A stretch of DNA of 64,000 nucleotides. Origin: Phenylobacterium sp. SCN 70-31 (GTDB lineage Bacteria > Pseudomonadota > Alphaproteobacteria > Caulobacterales > Caulobacteraceae). Shown here piece after piece: positions 1 through 8,466 of this stretch. Position numbers and translations under genes: made by a program. The DNA lies in contig NZ_MEEX01000012.1 of NCBI RefSeq assembly GCF_001724605.1, positions 39,545-103,544 on the forward strand. Direction: 5' to 3'. Each line of letters begins with the position of its first letter. Position 1 is the stretch's first letter. The notes under the pieces were generated by a model. That model was not told where the DNA came from. It made no database searches and was given only the letters and a program-made list of their open reading frames with translations.

Positions 1-197
1 ACGCCCTCGCCCGCCAGGCGGTCGATCACCGGCGTGCGGATCGGCGAGCCGAAACAGCCGAAGTCCGAGAAGCCCACGTCGTCGAACAGCACCACCAGAA
101 TGTTGGGCGCGCGCCCCGTCGGGCCTTGAGGCGGCTTGGGCGGTTCGGGCCACCAGGGCGTCGACTCCGCCACCGTCCGCCCGATCTTCGCCGCCAT
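1..197 (-). CDS. Sulfatase family protein, N-terminal fragment (runs off the window)
   Basis: The minus strand reads from an ATG at 197 to the window edge, 65 codons with no stop. After a Trp/Pro-rich stretch comes [20 protein letters not shown], the first strand and metal-binding loop of the alkaline phosphatase/sulfatase fold. The paired Asp residues are the usual N-terminal calcium ligands. Sulfatases hydrolyse sulfate esters and are often exported, but no clear signal peptide is visible here. The formylglycine-site Cys (CxPSR) lies beyond the window, so sulfatase cannot be told from a related phosphodiesterase. The gene diverges from the histidine kinase at 367 across about 170 bases. Confidence 0.75.
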   Translation of the reverse strand, partial: MAAKIGRTVAESTPWWPEPPKPPQGPTGRAPNILVVLFDDVGFSDFGCFGSPIRTPVIDRLAGEG

Positions 198-366
198 GGA
201 CGCCTCCCCTGTCTCTTACCCGTGTTCAGTCGGCGCGCACCTTGGCCGAGCGGGCCGCGATCGCCAAGGACAGGCGCCGCAATGTCGCGCCCGCGCTTCC
301 CCAAATCGGGAGACACGCTCACATTGCGCCGGCGCTCCCGCGGCGGGCGCGTTGGGGGGATGCGTC

Positions 367-1443
367 ATGGCCGGGCTCTGGGACACCCTGCGCTACTTCT
401 TCGAGACCCAGGCGTTGAGTCCCCACGGCATATGCCTGCTCTGGCGGCCCGAGCTGATCTGGACCCACGCCGTCTCCGACCTGCTGATCGGCCTGGCCTA
501 TTTCTCGATCCCGCTGGCTCTCGGCGTGTTCCTGTACCGGCGGCGCGACGTGAAGTTCTCGTGGGCCGTCTGGATGTTCGTGGCCTTCATCCTGCTCTGC
601 GGGGTCACCCACTTCATGATGATCTGGACGCTGTGGCGGCCCGACTACGGGGTCGAGGCCCTGGTCAAGGCCGTCACCGCCAGCGTGTCGGTCGTGACCG
701 CCGTCGCCCTTTGGCCGCTGTTGCCCAAGGCCGTGGCCCTGCCCTCCACCGCCGCGCTCGAGGCCAGCCTGGCCGAACGCGACGCGGCGCTGACCGAGCT
801 GCGGGCGGCCATGGCCACCATGGTCGAGATGCGCGAGCACGAGGCGCGCCAGAAGCTGCTGCTCGACGAACTGAACCACCGGGTGAAGAACACCCTGGCC
901 TCGGTGCAGTCGGTGGCGGTCCAGACCCTGGACGACGCCAAGGACCTCGCCAATGCGCGCGAACTGTTCCTCGAGCGCCTCATGGCGCTGTCGTCCACCC
1001 ACAACCTGCTGGTCAAGCGCGAGTGGGAGAGCGCCTCGTTCCGGGAGCTGATCGACGCCACCCTGACCCCCTACGGCCGGCCTTACGCCTACGACGGCCC
1101 CGACCTGCGCCTGGAGGCCAACCTGGCGGTGAGCCTGGGCATGGCCGTGCACGAACTGGCCACCAACGCCGTGAAGCACGGCGCCTGGCGGGGCGACGGG
1201 ATCATCTCGATCACCGTCGCCGACGACGGCGCCGGCGGCGTCACCATCGTCTGGCGCGAGGCCGGGGGCCCGTCCACGGCGCCGCCCACGCGCCGGGGCT
1301 TCGGCTCGCGGCTGCTGGAACGCGGCGTCGCGGTCGAGATCGGCGGCGAGGTGCGCCTGGACTTCCAGACCGGCGGCCTCACCTGCACCATCCGCGCGCC
1401 CCAGAGCGCACGGCTTCAGCTGGTCGCGGCCCAGGCGGCGTAG
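367..1443 (+). CDS. HWE-family sensor histidine kinase with ethylene-receptor-like membrane domain
   Basis: A 358-residue membrane sensor kinase. Three membrane segments lie at about 33-55, 65-88 and 95-117. Segment 1 contains SDLLIGLAYFSIPL and segment 2 contains LLCGVTHFM; both closely match the plant ethylene-receptor domain, including the Cys-x3-His copper(I) pair (C78, H82). A short coiled linker leads to the kinase H-box ELNHRVKNTLA (H171) and an ATPase domain with HELATNAVKHG. WRE at 296-298 marks the HWE subfamily. The ATG at 367 follows a GGGGGGA ribosome site at 354-360; the open frame extends upstream to 136 but lacks such a site. No response regulator is adjacent. Ethylene or copper sensing is inferred from the motif only. 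Confidence 0.88.
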   Translation: MAGLWDTLRYFFETQALSPHGICLLWRPELIWTHAVSDLLIGLAYFSIPLALGVFLYRRRDVKFSWAVWMFVAFILLCGVTHFMMIWTLWRPDYGVEALVKAVTASVSVVTAVALWPLLPKAVALPSTAALEASLAERDAALTELRAAMATMVEMREHEARQKLLLDELNHRVKNTLASVQSVAVQTLDDAKDLANARELFLERLMALSSTHNLLVKREWESASFRELIDATLTPYGRPYAYDGPDLRLEANLAVSLGMAVHELATNAVKHGAWRGDGIISITVADDGAGGVTIVWREAGGPSTAPPTRRGFGSRLLERGVAVEIGGEVRLDFQTGGLTCTIRAPQSARLQLVAAQAA

Positions 1444-1450
1444 GGCCCGC

Positions 1451-2017
1451 TCAGCCGCGCTGGCGCCAGATCGTCTCGGCGCGTTCCTTCAGCGCCTCGT
1501 TCATGGCCATGAAGCCCCGACGCACCAGGCCACGCACGCGCCGGCCGAGGGACGGCCCCATCAGCCCGCCGAAGATCTCGCCGTTGTCGACGATGCAACC
1601 CGCGTCGTGCACCGCCTGGATCTCGATGTAGCGCGTCGTGCGGATCAGGCCGCCCATCATGGTCAGCCGCCAGTGGAGCTGTTCGTTCGGAACCCACTCG
1701 AGCACCCGCGGCTTCAGCGGCTGGTGCGGCTGGTCGGGCAGCGCCAGGGTCAGATCCAGCGTCTCGCCGATCCGGATGACGCCCGAGGCCCTCGGATAGG
1801 TAGGATTCCATTCGGCCCAGCGATCGAGGTCGTGAACCACCTCCCAGATCACCTCGGCCGGCGCCTGGACGCCGATTCTGTGCTCCACGCGCACGCCGGA
1901 CGGCCCCTTGGGCGGCGGCGGCTTGCCTTCCGTCTTCAGGGACATCGTCTTCGGCCCCATCGATCCGCGCCGGCCGAGCGGGCCGGACATGAGGTCGGGG
2001 GCGTTCTTGAGCGCCAT
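1451..2017 (-). CDS. SRPBCC (START-like) family protein
   Basis: A 188-residue protein with a polyketide cyclase/SRPBCC fold. After a low-complexity basic and Pro-rich N-terminus (about 45 residues), VEHRIGVQAPAEVIWEVVHD and DLDRWAEWNPTYP are the hallmarks of the family, whose cavity binds hydrophobic ligands. The ligand is not predictable. Its ATG shares one base with the cysS stop (TGATG at 2017-2019), so it is translationally coupled behind cysS. Internal Met codons at residues 10 and 20 are alternative starts and would give a better-proportioned domain. Confidence 0.8.
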   Translation of the reverse strand: MALKNAPDLMSGPLGRRGSMGPKTMSLKTEGKPPPPKGPSGVRVEHRIGVQAPAEVIWEVVHDLDRWAEWNPTYPRASGVIRIGETLDLTLALPDQPHQPLKPRVLEWVPNEQLHWRLTMMGGLIRTTRYIEIQAVHDAGCIVDNGEIFGGLMGPSLGRRVRGLVRRGFMAMNEALKERAETIWRQRG

Positions 2018-3444
2018 CAGGCCTGCTCCTTGATCCGCCAGGTCGCGCCGGCCGGACCATCCATCACCTCGACGTTCAGCGCCGCCAGCTCGTCCCTTAT
2101 ACGGTCGGCTTCGGGCCAGTTCTTGGCGGCCCGCGCCGCCTGTCGCTCGCCGATCAGGCCTTCGACCCGGGCCTTCAGGCCGTCGTCGGCGCCGCTCTGG
2201 AACCAGCCCTGCGGATCGGCGCCCAGGAAGCCCATGAGCCGCCCCGCGTCCAGCAGCAGCCCGCGACCGCCGGCCACGCCCACCGCGTCCCGCGCCATGA
2301 TCGCGGCTCGGACCTTGTCGGCCAGCGCGAACAGGGCGGCGAAGGCGGCCGGAGTGTTCAGGTCGTCGTGAAGCGCGCGCGCCACCTGGGCGTGCTCGGC
2401 CGCGCCCGCGGGACTCTGTTCGCCGTCCGGCGCAGGCGTCCCGGCCAGGAACCGTCCGGCGTCGTCCAGCACGCGGTACAGGCGGTCCAGCGCGCTCTTG
2501 GCCTGCTCCAGCAGCGTGTCGTTCCACTCCAGCGGCTGCCGGTAGTGGCCCGAAAGCAACGCCCAGCGCAGCACCTCGCCCGGCCAGGTCTCCAGCAGAT
2601 CGTGCGCCAGGGCCACGTTGCCCAGGCTCTTGGACATCTTCTCCTCGGCCATGTTGAGGAAGCCGTTGTGGAGCCACCAGCCGGCGTACTCGTGGCCGTG
2701 GCCGGAGCACACGCCCTGGGCCAGTTCGTTCTCATGGTGCGGGAAGACGAGATCGATGCCGCCCCCGTGGATGTCGATCGGCAGGCCCAGGGCCGCTTCG
2801 ATCATGGCCGTGCACTCGATGTGCCAGCCCGGCCGGCCCGCGCCCCAGGGGCTGGCCCACTCGGGCTCGCCCGGCTTCGACGGCTTCCACAGCACGAAGT
2901 CGGCCGGGTGGCGCTTGTACGGGGCCACGTCGACGCGGGCGCCGGCGATCATCTCGTCCATCGGCCGGCCCGAGAGCTTCCCGTAGTCGGGGAACGCCTG
3001 GGTGTCGAACAGCACATGGCCCTCGGCGGCGTAGGCCGCGCCCTGGCCCACGAGATCGCCGATCATCTTCACGATGGCGTCCATCGTCTCGGTGACCCGC
3101 GGCTGGAATGTGGGCGGCAGGGCTCCCAGCGCTCTCGCGTCGGCGTTGTAGGCGTCGAGGTAGCGGTTGGTGATGACGTCGATCCCGACGCCCTCTTCCG
3201 CGGCCTTCCGGTTGATCTTGTCGTCCACGTCCGTGACGTTCGCCGCATACAGAACCGCGTCCGCGCCGTAGACGTCGCGCAGCACCCGGAACAGCAGGTC
3301 GAACACCACCACGGGCCGGAAATTGCCGATGTGGGCGTAGTTGTAGACCGTCGGCCCGCACACATACATCGTCACCCGGCCGGCATCCTTGGGGACGAAG
3401 GCCCGCTTCGCGCGGGTCATGGTGTCATAGAGGCTGAGGGTCAT
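2017..3444 (-). CDS. cysS: Cysteinyl-tRNA synthetase
   Basis: Class I aminoacyl-tRNA synthetase of 475 residues that charges tRNA-Cys in the cytoplasm. The N-terminal CGPTVYNYAHIGNFR carries the first zinc Cys and the HIGH-type signature. HIECTAM and PHHENELAQ supply the other zinc ligands, and EEKMSKSLGN is the KMSKS loop. A DALR-type helical C-terminal region follows. Length is normal for the family. It is transcribed away from folE across 169 bases and overlaps the SRPBCC gene by one base. Confidence 0.98.
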   Translation of the reverse strand: MTLSLYDTMTRAKRAFVPKDAGRVTMYVCGPTVYNYAHIGNFRPVVVFDLLFRVLRDVYGADAVLYAANVTDVDDKINRKAAEEGVGIDVITNRYLDAYNADARALGALPPTFQPRVTETMDAIVKMIGDLVGQGAAYAAEGHVLFDTQAFPDYGKLSGRPMDEMIAGARVDVAPYKRHPADFVLWKPSKPGEPEWASPWGAGRPGWHIECTAMIEAALGLPIDIHGGGIDLVFPHHENELAQGVCSGHGHEYAGWWLHNGFLNMAEEKMSKSLGNVALAHDLLETWPGEVLRWALLSGHYRQPLEWNDTLLEQAKSALDRLYRVLDDAGRFLAGTPAPDGEQSPAGAAEHAQVARALHDDLNTPAAFAALFALADKVRAAIMARDAVGVAGGRGLLLDAGRLMGFLGADPQGWFQSGADDGLKARVEGLIGERQAARAAKNWPEADRIRDELAALNVEVMDGPAGATWRIKEQA

Positions 3445-3613
3445 GGCTCACGGTAACGCTGCGGAACGGTTGCCCCATTGGGGGTTGGCCCCATATACAG
3501 GCCGTCCGGATCGGAAGCCACGGCGCCTCGGATCCGACGTGAAGGGTGGCCACGCGTAATCTCCGGGACCGTCGTCCCGGCGCAACTCAGCCCTGGAAAG
3601 AACCCGCTCTCCC

Positions 3614-4246
3614 ATGGATGCACCAGCCCGCGACCGAACCCTGATCGGGTCCGAGGACGGAACCCTTGAGCCCGTCAGGCGCCCCTCCCGCGAAGAAGCG
3701 ATGGAAGCGGTGCGCACCCTGATCGCCTGGGCCGGCGACGATCCGCGCCGCGAGGGCGTGATCGACACCCCCAAGCGCGTGGTGGACGCCTACGCCGAAT
3801 GGTTCGAGGGCTACAAGCTCGACCCGTCCAAGGAACTGTCGCGCACCTTCGAGGACGTCCAGGGCTACGATGACATCGTCATGCTCCGCGACATCGAGGT
3901 CGAGAGCCACTGCGAGCACCACATGGCCCCGTTCCTGGGCAAGGCCTATGTGGCCTACATGCCGACGAACAGGGTGGTGGGCATCTCCAAGCTGGCCAAG
4001 GTGGTCGAGATCTTCGCCCGCCGTCTCCAGACCCAGGAGACCATGACCCAGCAGATCGCCGACGCCATCACCGACAGCCTGCGTCCCGCCGGCGTAGCCG
4101 TGCTGATCGACGCGGCGCACCAGTGCATGACCACCCGCGGCGTGCACCATCGCCACGTCTCGACGATCACCACCCAGTTCACGGGCGTCTTCAAGACCGA
4201 CCCGACGCTGCGCCAGCGGTTCCTGGACTTCGTGAACCGTCGATAG
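3614..4246 (+). CDS. folE: GTP cyclohydrolase I
   Basis: A 210-residue enzyme that converts GTP to 7,8-dihydroneopterin triphosphate, the first step of folate (and pterin) synthesis. SHCEHHMAPF gives zinc ligands C100 and H103, and HQCMTTRG gives C171. TPKRVVDAYAEWF and the terminal TTQFTGVFK...RQRFLDFV are typical of the T-fold core and C-terminus. It is divergent from cysS and convergent with the DUF817 gene, leaving only six bases between their stops. Confidence 0.98.
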   Translation: MDAPARDRTLIGSEDGTLEPVRRPSREEAMEAVRTLIAWAGDDPRREGVIDTPKRVVDAYAEWFEGYKLDPSKELSRTFEDVQGYDDIVMLRDIEVESHCEHHMAPFLGKAYVAYMPTNRVVGISKLAKVVEIFARRLQTQETMTQQIADAITDSLRPAGVAVLIDAAHQCMTTRGVHHRHVSTITTQFTGVFKTDPTLRQRFLDFVNRR

Positions 4247-4252
4247 CCCCGT

Positions 4253-5182
4253 TCACCCCTCATCCCCGCGCAGTCGGGGATGAGGGCGCCGGTCTCCCTC
4301 GCGCCCCCGGCCTCCTGTGTCCCGGCCTCCTGTGTCCCGGCCTCCTGTGTCCCGGCCTCCCGTGTCCCGGTCGCGCCGCACGCCTTGCGCCAGGGACACC
4401 AGCACGAAGCTCAGCAGCATGAGAAGATACCAGGCCCCGAGCTTGCCCAGGCCCACGGGACGCCAGCCCGAGGCCTGTTCCGGATAGGTCCAGGCGGCGG
4501 TGAACGTGCCCACGTTCTCGGCGATCCAGATGAACAGGGCCACCAGCCCGAAGCCCAGCAGCAGCGGCATGCGCCGTGGCGTCCGGCCGGGCGTGAAGAC
4601 CACCCAGGTCCGCGAGAACATCATCAGCGACAGCGCGAACAGCGCGATCCGCACGTCCACGACGTAGTGGTGGGCGAAGAAGTTGACGTAGGCGGCCAGC
4701 GCCAGAAGCCAGGGCGCCCAAAGCGGCGGATAGCCCGGGAAGCGGAAGTCCATCAACCGCCAGATGCGGGCGATGTACGAGCCGATGGCCGCGTACATGA
4801 AACCGGAGAACAGAGGCACGCCGCCGATCCGCAGCACGCTGGCCTCGGGATAGATCCACGAGCCCTGCGCCGTCTTGAACACCTCCATCGCCGTGCCGAC
4901 CAGATGGAACACCAGGATGACCAGCGCTTCGCGCCGCGTCTCCAACCCCGCCGCCAGCAGCCCGGCCTGGACGGCCACGGCGAAGATCACCAGGGCGTCG
5001 TAGCGCGCGAACGACGCACCGGCCGGCCACCAGAGGTGCGTGACGATCAGCGCCGCCAGCATCAGACCGCCGAACAGGCAGGCCCAGGCCTGTTTCAGTC
5101 CGAACAGGATGAACTCGCCGACCGCGGCGGTCAGGCGGGAGACGGCGACGGCCTGCGGGGCCCCGGATGGCGTGACGCTCAT
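4253..5182 (-). CDS. DUF817 family integral membrane protein
   Basis: A 309-residue polytopic membrane protein with about eight hydrophobic segments. EVFKTAQGSWIYPE and FFAHHYVVDVR match the DUF817 family, whose function is unknown. The ATG at 5182 is preferred; an in-frame extension to 5290 is Arg-rich and unlikely. The C-terminus is odd. After the last membrane helix it carries four RDTGG pentapeptides encoded by a 15-base tandem repeat (4311-4370). It then ends in RPHPRLRGDEG, encoded by a perfect palindrome (4257-4286). The native stop may therefore have been displaced by repeat insertion. Confidence 0.85.
   Translation of the reverse strand: MSVTPSGAPQAVAVSRLTAAVGEFILFGLKQAWACLFGGLMLAALIVTHLWWPAGASFARYDALVIFAVAVQAGLLAAGLETRREALVILVFHLVGTAMEVFKTAQGSWIYPEASVLRIGGVPLFSGFMYAAIGSYIARIWRLMDFRFPGYPPLWAPWLLALAAYVNFFAHHYVVDVRIALFALSLMMFSRTWVVFTPGRTPRRMPLLLGFGLVALFIWIAENVGTFTAAWTYPEQASGWRPVGLGKLGAWYLLMLLSFVLVSLAQGVRRDRDTGGRDTGGRDTGGRDTGGRGREGDRRPHPRLRGDEG
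4257..4286. repeat. Perfect 12-base palindrome between folE and DUF817 gene
   Basis: CCCTCATCCCCG (4257-4268), a six-base loop and CGGGGATGAGGG (4275-4286) form a perfect inverted repeat just after the folE stop and inside the last codons of the convergent DUF817 gene. It could fold as a bidirectional terminator, though no T-run follows on either strand. It looks like a dispersed palindromic (REP-like) element. Confidence 0.7.
4311..4370 (-). repeat. Four tandem 15-base repeats in coding sequence
   Basis: The unit CCTCCTGTGTCCCGG occurs at 4311, 4326 and 4341, and once more with one change at 4356. Fifteen bases keep the frame, so copy-number change would only add or remove RDTGG pentapeptides in the cytoplasmic or periplasmic tail of the DUF817 protein. 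Confidence 0.95.
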
Positions 5183-5379
5183 GCCGCCATCCTGACGCCC
5201 GCGCCGCCAGCGATGATGCACGGGCGATGCAGAACGGGCGGGGCTCGCCTGTAGATTGGCAAGATCGCGTCGGCCATCCCGCGGCCGCATTCAGCGTTCA
5301 GTCACCCGGCTCGTGCGTCCATTGGGCGCGCGGCCCGCCGCATTCCCCTCCCGCCTCCCTTCGTATATCGCACTGCAAC

Positions 5380-5937
5380 ATGATCCTGCGCCCCATACTG
5401 CGCCAAGCCCTCGCCGCGATCGCCGTCGCCGGCCTGCTGGCGTCCGCCCTGTCGACGCCCGCCGCCGCGCAGGCGATGCGCGTGGAGCCTACCGGCCGCA
5501 TCGAGCTGTCGGACATGATGGGCCGCTGGTACGAGGTCGCCCGGGTCCCCAACCAGCTCCAGAACGGCTGCGCGGCCGGGGCGTCGGACTGGACGCCCCA
5601 GTCCCAGGGCTTCGCGGTGGTCCAGTCGTGCCGCAAGGGCGGTCCCGACGGCAAGCTCGCGGTCTGGAAGGCGCGCGCCACGGTGGCCGATCCCCGCACC
5701 AATGCGAAGATCAAGATGAGCTTCTTCGGCGGCGTGGTGAGCCAGGACTATGTCGTGGTCGAACACCGGCGCGAACAGGGCTGGCTGGTCCTGGCGACGG
5801 CCAACGGCAAGTACCTCTGGCTCATGTCCCAACGTCCCACTCTGAACCCGGGCGTGAAGTCCCAGGCGATCGCGCGTATCCGCCAGCTCGGCTTCGACGT
5901 CGGCCGCCTGGAATTCCCCTCGCCCGACCGCTTCTGA
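5380..5937 (+). CDS. Lipocalin family protein (Blc-like), exported
   Basis: A 185-residue exported lipocalin. Residues 1-31 are a Sec signal peptide ending AAAQA. GRWYEVARVPNQLQNGC is the lipocalin GxW motif region, followed by a beta-rich body with SQDYVVVEHR and LWLMSQRPTL, as in bacterial lipocalin Blc. There is no lipobox Cys, so a soluble periplasmic form is likely, unlike E. coli Blc, which is a lipoprotein. The family binds lysophospholipids or fatty acids. It diverges from the DUF817 gene across 197 bases. Confidence 0.92.
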   Translation: MILRPILRQALAAIAVAGLLASALSTPAAAQAMRVEPTGRIELSDMMGRWYEVARVPNQLQNGCAAGASDWTPQSQGFAVVQSCRKGGPDGKLAVWKARATVADPRTNAKIKMSFFGGVVSQDYVVVEHRREQGWLVLATANGKYLWLMSQRPTLNPGVKSQAIARIRQLGFDVGRLEFPSPDRF

Positions 5938-5969
5938 ATCCCGGCCGCCGACCGCGGCCCTTGCGCTGG

Positions 5970-5984
5970 GAACGAAGGCGGAAC
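5970..5984 (+). promoter_or_regulatory. LexA/SOS box upstream of mmcB
   Basis: GAAC-GAAGGCG-GAAC is an exact match to the alphaproteobacterial LexA operator GAAC-N7-GAAC. It ends 11 bases before the mmcB start codon, where bound LexA would block the promoter or transcription start. Confidence 0.88.
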
Positions 5985-5995
5985 AAGGTGGCCGC

Positions 5996-6445
5996 ATGGA
6001 CGTCACGATCGTCACCGTCTCCCGGCCCGAGACCACGGCCTCGGTCACCCGCGGCGCCGCGCGCCTCCTGACGGCCCTGGGTTATGCGCCGCTGACCGAG
6101 GTGACCCTCCCGAACGGCCGCCGCGCCGACCTCATGGCCCTGGGTCCGAAGGGCGAGATCTTCATCGTCGAGGTGAAATCGGGTGTCGAGGACTTCCGGG
6201 TCGACCTGAAGTGGCCCGAGTACCGGCCTTACTGCGACGCCTTCGCCTTCGCGGTCGCCCCGGAATTTCCCCGCGAGATCCTGCCGGACGAACCGGGCCT
6301 GATCGTCGCCGACGGCTTCGGCGGGGCCGTCCTGCGCGAGGCGGCCGTCGTCCCGCTGGCCGGGGCGCGGCGCAAGGCCCTCACCCTCGCCTTCGCGCGC
6401 CTCGCCGCGCTCCGCGCCGCCGGCGTCGCAGCGACCGATCTGTAG
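5996..6445 (+). CDS. mmcB: MmcB family DNA repair protein
   Basis: A 149-residue protein of the MmcB family, a predicted PD-(D/E)xK-type nuclease linked to mitomycin C resistance in Caulobacter. The core GRRADLMALGPKGEIFIVEVKSG has the nuclease pattern D-x(n)-E-x-K (RADL... IVEVKS), followed by DFRVDLKWPEYRPYCD. An exact SOS box sits just upstream, as in Caulobacter, where the gene is LexA-controlled. The gene is convergent with serB. Confidence 0.93.
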   Translation: MDVTIVTVSRPETTASVTRGAARLLTALGYAPLTEVTLPNGRRADLMALGPKGEIFIVEVKSGVEDFRVDLKWPEYRPYCDAFAFAVAPEFPREILPDEPGLIVADGFGGAVLREAAVVPLAGARRKALTLAFARLAALRAAGVAATDL

Positions 6446-6476
6446 GCCGAGCAGACTGTAGAAGACCGGACCGCGT

Positions 6477-7367
6477 TCAGTCCGAGACGAACGCCGCCTC
6501 CGCATAGCCCTGGAAGTAGAGCAGCGCGGTGAGGTCGGCATGGTCGACCTTGGCGTGCGCCTGGGCGGCCACGATCGGCTTGGCGCGGTAGGCCACGCCC
6601 AGGCCGGCGGCCTGGATCATGGCCAGATCGTTGGCGCCATCGCCGACGGCCAACGCCGCCGAGGGCGGGACGCCCAGCTCGGCGGTCAGCTCCTCCAGCG
6701 CGGCCAGCTTGGCTTCCTTGCCCAGGATCGGGTCGCCCACCTCGCCGGTCAGGCGGCCGTCGGCCTCGATCAGGGTGTTGGCGCGGTTCACGTGGAAGCC
6801 TGCCGCCTCGGCGACCCGCGAGGTGAAGAACGTGAAGCCTCCCGAGACCAGGGCGCAGCGCGCATCGTTCGCGGCCATGGTGCGGACCAGGGTCCGGGCG
6901 CCGGGGTTGAGGCGGACACGCTCGTCGTACGCCTGCTGCAGGGCCGTGGCGGCCAGGCCCTTCAGCATCCCCACCCGCTCCCGGAGCGCGCCTTCGAAGG
7001 CCAGTTCGCCGCGCATGGCGCGTTCGGTGATGGCGCTGATCTCGGCCTTGAGGCCGGCGAAGTCGGCCAGTTCGTCCAAGCACTCCACATTGATGATCGT
7101 GGAGTCCATGTCGGCGATCAGCAGCCGCTTGCGGCGGCCCGCGGCCGGCTGCACGCAGGCGTCGACGGGCAGGCCGTCCAGTTCGGTGGCGACCAGGGCT
7201 TCGACCGCCCCGCGGTCGGCGATCAGGGGCAGGTCGAAAGCGCCTGCGCCCAGCGGCCGCGGCGCCTTGACGGCCATGCCGGCGCCTGCGAGCGCTGCCT
7301 TCGCGCGATTCGCGGCCGCGGCCGCCGAGGCGGGGTCGGGGCTGACGAGCGTGAGGACGAGTTCCAT
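6477..7367 (-). CDS. serB: Phosphoserine phosphatase SerB
   Basis: A 296-residue HAD-superfamily enzyme for the last step of serine synthesis (phosphoserine to serine). The catalytic motif I DMDST is at 86-90 (D86 nucleophile, D88 acid/base), [10 protein letters not shown] is motif II, and [10 protein letters not shown] is motif III. The first 75 residues form the divergent ACT-like N-terminal domain usual in proteobacterial SerB. The ATG at 7367 is chosen; an upstream in-frame extension would run into miaA. The starts of serB and miaA face away from each other only 12 bases apart. Confidence 0.97.
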   Translation of the reverse strand: MELVLTLVSPDPASAAAAANRAKAALAGAGMAVKAPRPLGAGAFDLPLIADRGAVEALVATELDGLPVDACVQPAAGRRKRLLIADMDSTIINVECLDELADFAGLKAEISAITERAMRGELAFEGALRERVGMLKGLAATALQQAYDERVRLNPGARTLVRTMAANDARCALVSGGFTFFTSRVAEAAGFHVNRANTLIEADGRLTGEVGDPILGKEAKLAALEELTAELGVPPSAALAVGDGANDLAMIQAAGLGVAYRAKPIVAAQAHAKVDHADLTALLYFQGYAEAAFVSD

Positions 7368-7379
7368 GACGGCCCTTTC

Positions 7380-8324
7380 ATGACCGGCCGCATCTGGCTG
7401 ATCGCCGGACCCACCGCAAGCGGCAAGTCGGCCCTGGCCCTCAGCCTGGCCGAGGCCCTGACGGCCGAAGGCGGGGGCGCCGAGATCGTCAACGCCGACT
7501 CCATGCAGCTCTACGCCGGCCTGCGCGTGCTGACCGCCGGGCCTTCCCCCGAGGAGACGGCGCGGACGCCGCATCACCTGTTCGGCGTGGTCGATCCCGT
7601 CGACGGCTGGTCGGTGGGTCGCTGGCTGCGCGCCGCGCGGACGGCGCTGGACGACATCGCCGGGCGGGGACGCCACGCGGTCGTGGTGGGCGGCACCGGC
7701 CTATATTTCCATGCGCTCACCCAAGGGCTCGCCGAGATCCCCGACGTGCCGGTTGCGGCGCGGCGGGCGGCGGCCGGCGACTACGACGCGATGGGCGAGG
7801 TCGCCTTCCGCGCCCGGCTGGCCGAGGCCGATCCGGCCGCCGCGGGCCGGATCGCGCCGGGCGATCGCCAGCGGCTGGTCCGCGCATGGGAGGTCTACGC
7901 CGCCACCGGCGTCTCGCTCAGCGACCACCAGGGCCGAGCCGACGGCGCCCTTCCCGCCGGAAGTTGGCGCGCCGTGGCGATCGACCCGCCACGGACGGCG
8001 CTCTACGCACGCTGCGACGCGCGACTGGCGGCGATGGTGACGTCCGGCGCCCTGGACGAGGTGCGGGCGCTCACGGCCCGGAACCTCGATCCCGACCTGC
8101 CGGCCATGAAGGCCGTGGGCGTGCGCGAGTTCGCCGCCCACCTGCGGGGCGAGACGACGCTGGACGACGCCCTGGCGGCGGCGCAGCGGGAGACCCGCCG
8201 CTACGCCAAGCGCCAGTCGACCTGGATGCGCGGCCGGATGGCGGACTGGCCCCGACTGACCGGCCTCGATCCCCGCGACCATTGGAGGCAGTTTCTTGCG
8301 CTCCACCCCGGCTTGACGGCCTGA
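7380..8324 (+). CDS. miaA: tRNA dimethylallyltransferase MiaA
   Basis: A 314-residue enzyme that prenylates A37 of tRNAs reading UNN codons. The P-loop [11 protein letters not shown] is at about 9-19, followed by [18 protein letters not shown] and [18 protein letters not shown]-terminal region with [15 protein letters not shown] and [12 protein letters not shown] completes the family. Its start lies 12 bases from the divergent serB start, so both promoters must overlap each other's 5' coding regions. The ilvB leader begins 45 bases after its stop. Confidence 0.97.
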   Translation: MTGRIWLIAGPTASGKSALALSLAEALTAEGGGAEIVNADSMQLYAGLRVLTAGPSPEETARTPHHLFGVVDPVDGWSVGRWLRAARTALDDIAGRGRHAVVVGGTGLYFHALTQGLAEIPDVPVAARRAAAGDYDAMGEVAFRARLAEADPAAAGRIAPGDRQRLVRAWEVYAATGVSLSDHQGRADGALPAGSWRAVAIDPPRTALYARCDARLAAMVTSGALDEVRALTARNLDPDLPAMKAVGVREFAAHLRGETTLDDALAAAQRETRRYAKRQSTWMRGRMADWPRLTGLDPRDHWRQFLALHPGLTA

Positions 8325-8368
8325 GCGGGGCATGCGAAAGCCCGTTCCGATCAACCGCGGGAAATCTC

Positions 8369-8404
8369 GTGCGCACTATCCTCGTACTCGTTGGGCGACC
8401 GTAA
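8369..8404 (+). CDS. ilvB leader peptide (attenuation)
   Basis: A GTG-started 11-codon frame encoding MRTILVLVGRP, ending in TAA at 8402-8404. Five consecutive codons are Ile-Leu-Val-Leu-Val, the three branched-chain amino acids made through acetolactate synthase. GGGA lies a few bases upstream as a ribosome site. The peptide precedes a terminator hairpin 5' of ilvB, the standard arrangement for attenuation by branched-chain aminoacyl-tRNA supply. A longer ATG frame from 8332 is in another phase and has no such codon cluster. Confidence 0.88.
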   Translation: MRTILVLVGRP

Positions 8405-8437
8405 CGGACTGACAGGCTGTCAGGACCGACCGGTCGC
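8395..8437 (+). promoter_or_regulatory. Pause/anti-antiterminator stem in ilvB leader
   Basis: GCGACCG (8395-8401), overlapping the end of the leader peptide, is complementary to CGGTCGC (8431-8437). It encloses a perfect hairpin CTGACA-GGC-TGTCAG (8409-8423). A ribosome stalled at the Ile/Leu/Val codons would mask the 5' arm and free the 3' arm. I could not assign the alternative antiterminator pairing unambiguously. Confidence 0.6.
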
Positions 8438-8444
8438 ACGTCCC

Positions 8445-8466
8445 AGGCCCCTCGCGGGCCTTTTTT
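8445..8466 (+). terminator. Attenuator terminator before ilvB
   Basis: AGGCCC (8445-8450), loop CTCGC and GGGCCT (8456-8461) form a GC-rich hairpin followed directly by six T residues (8461-8466), a textbook intrinsic terminator. It lies 37 bases before the ilvB start and after the leader peptide, so read-through decides ilvB expression. Confidence 0.92.

Noticed and set aside
8332..8412. Longer ATG frame as ilvB leader peptide
   Set aside because: It is in another phase, lacks clustered Ile/Leu/Val codons, and the GTG frame at 8369 explains the attenuator.
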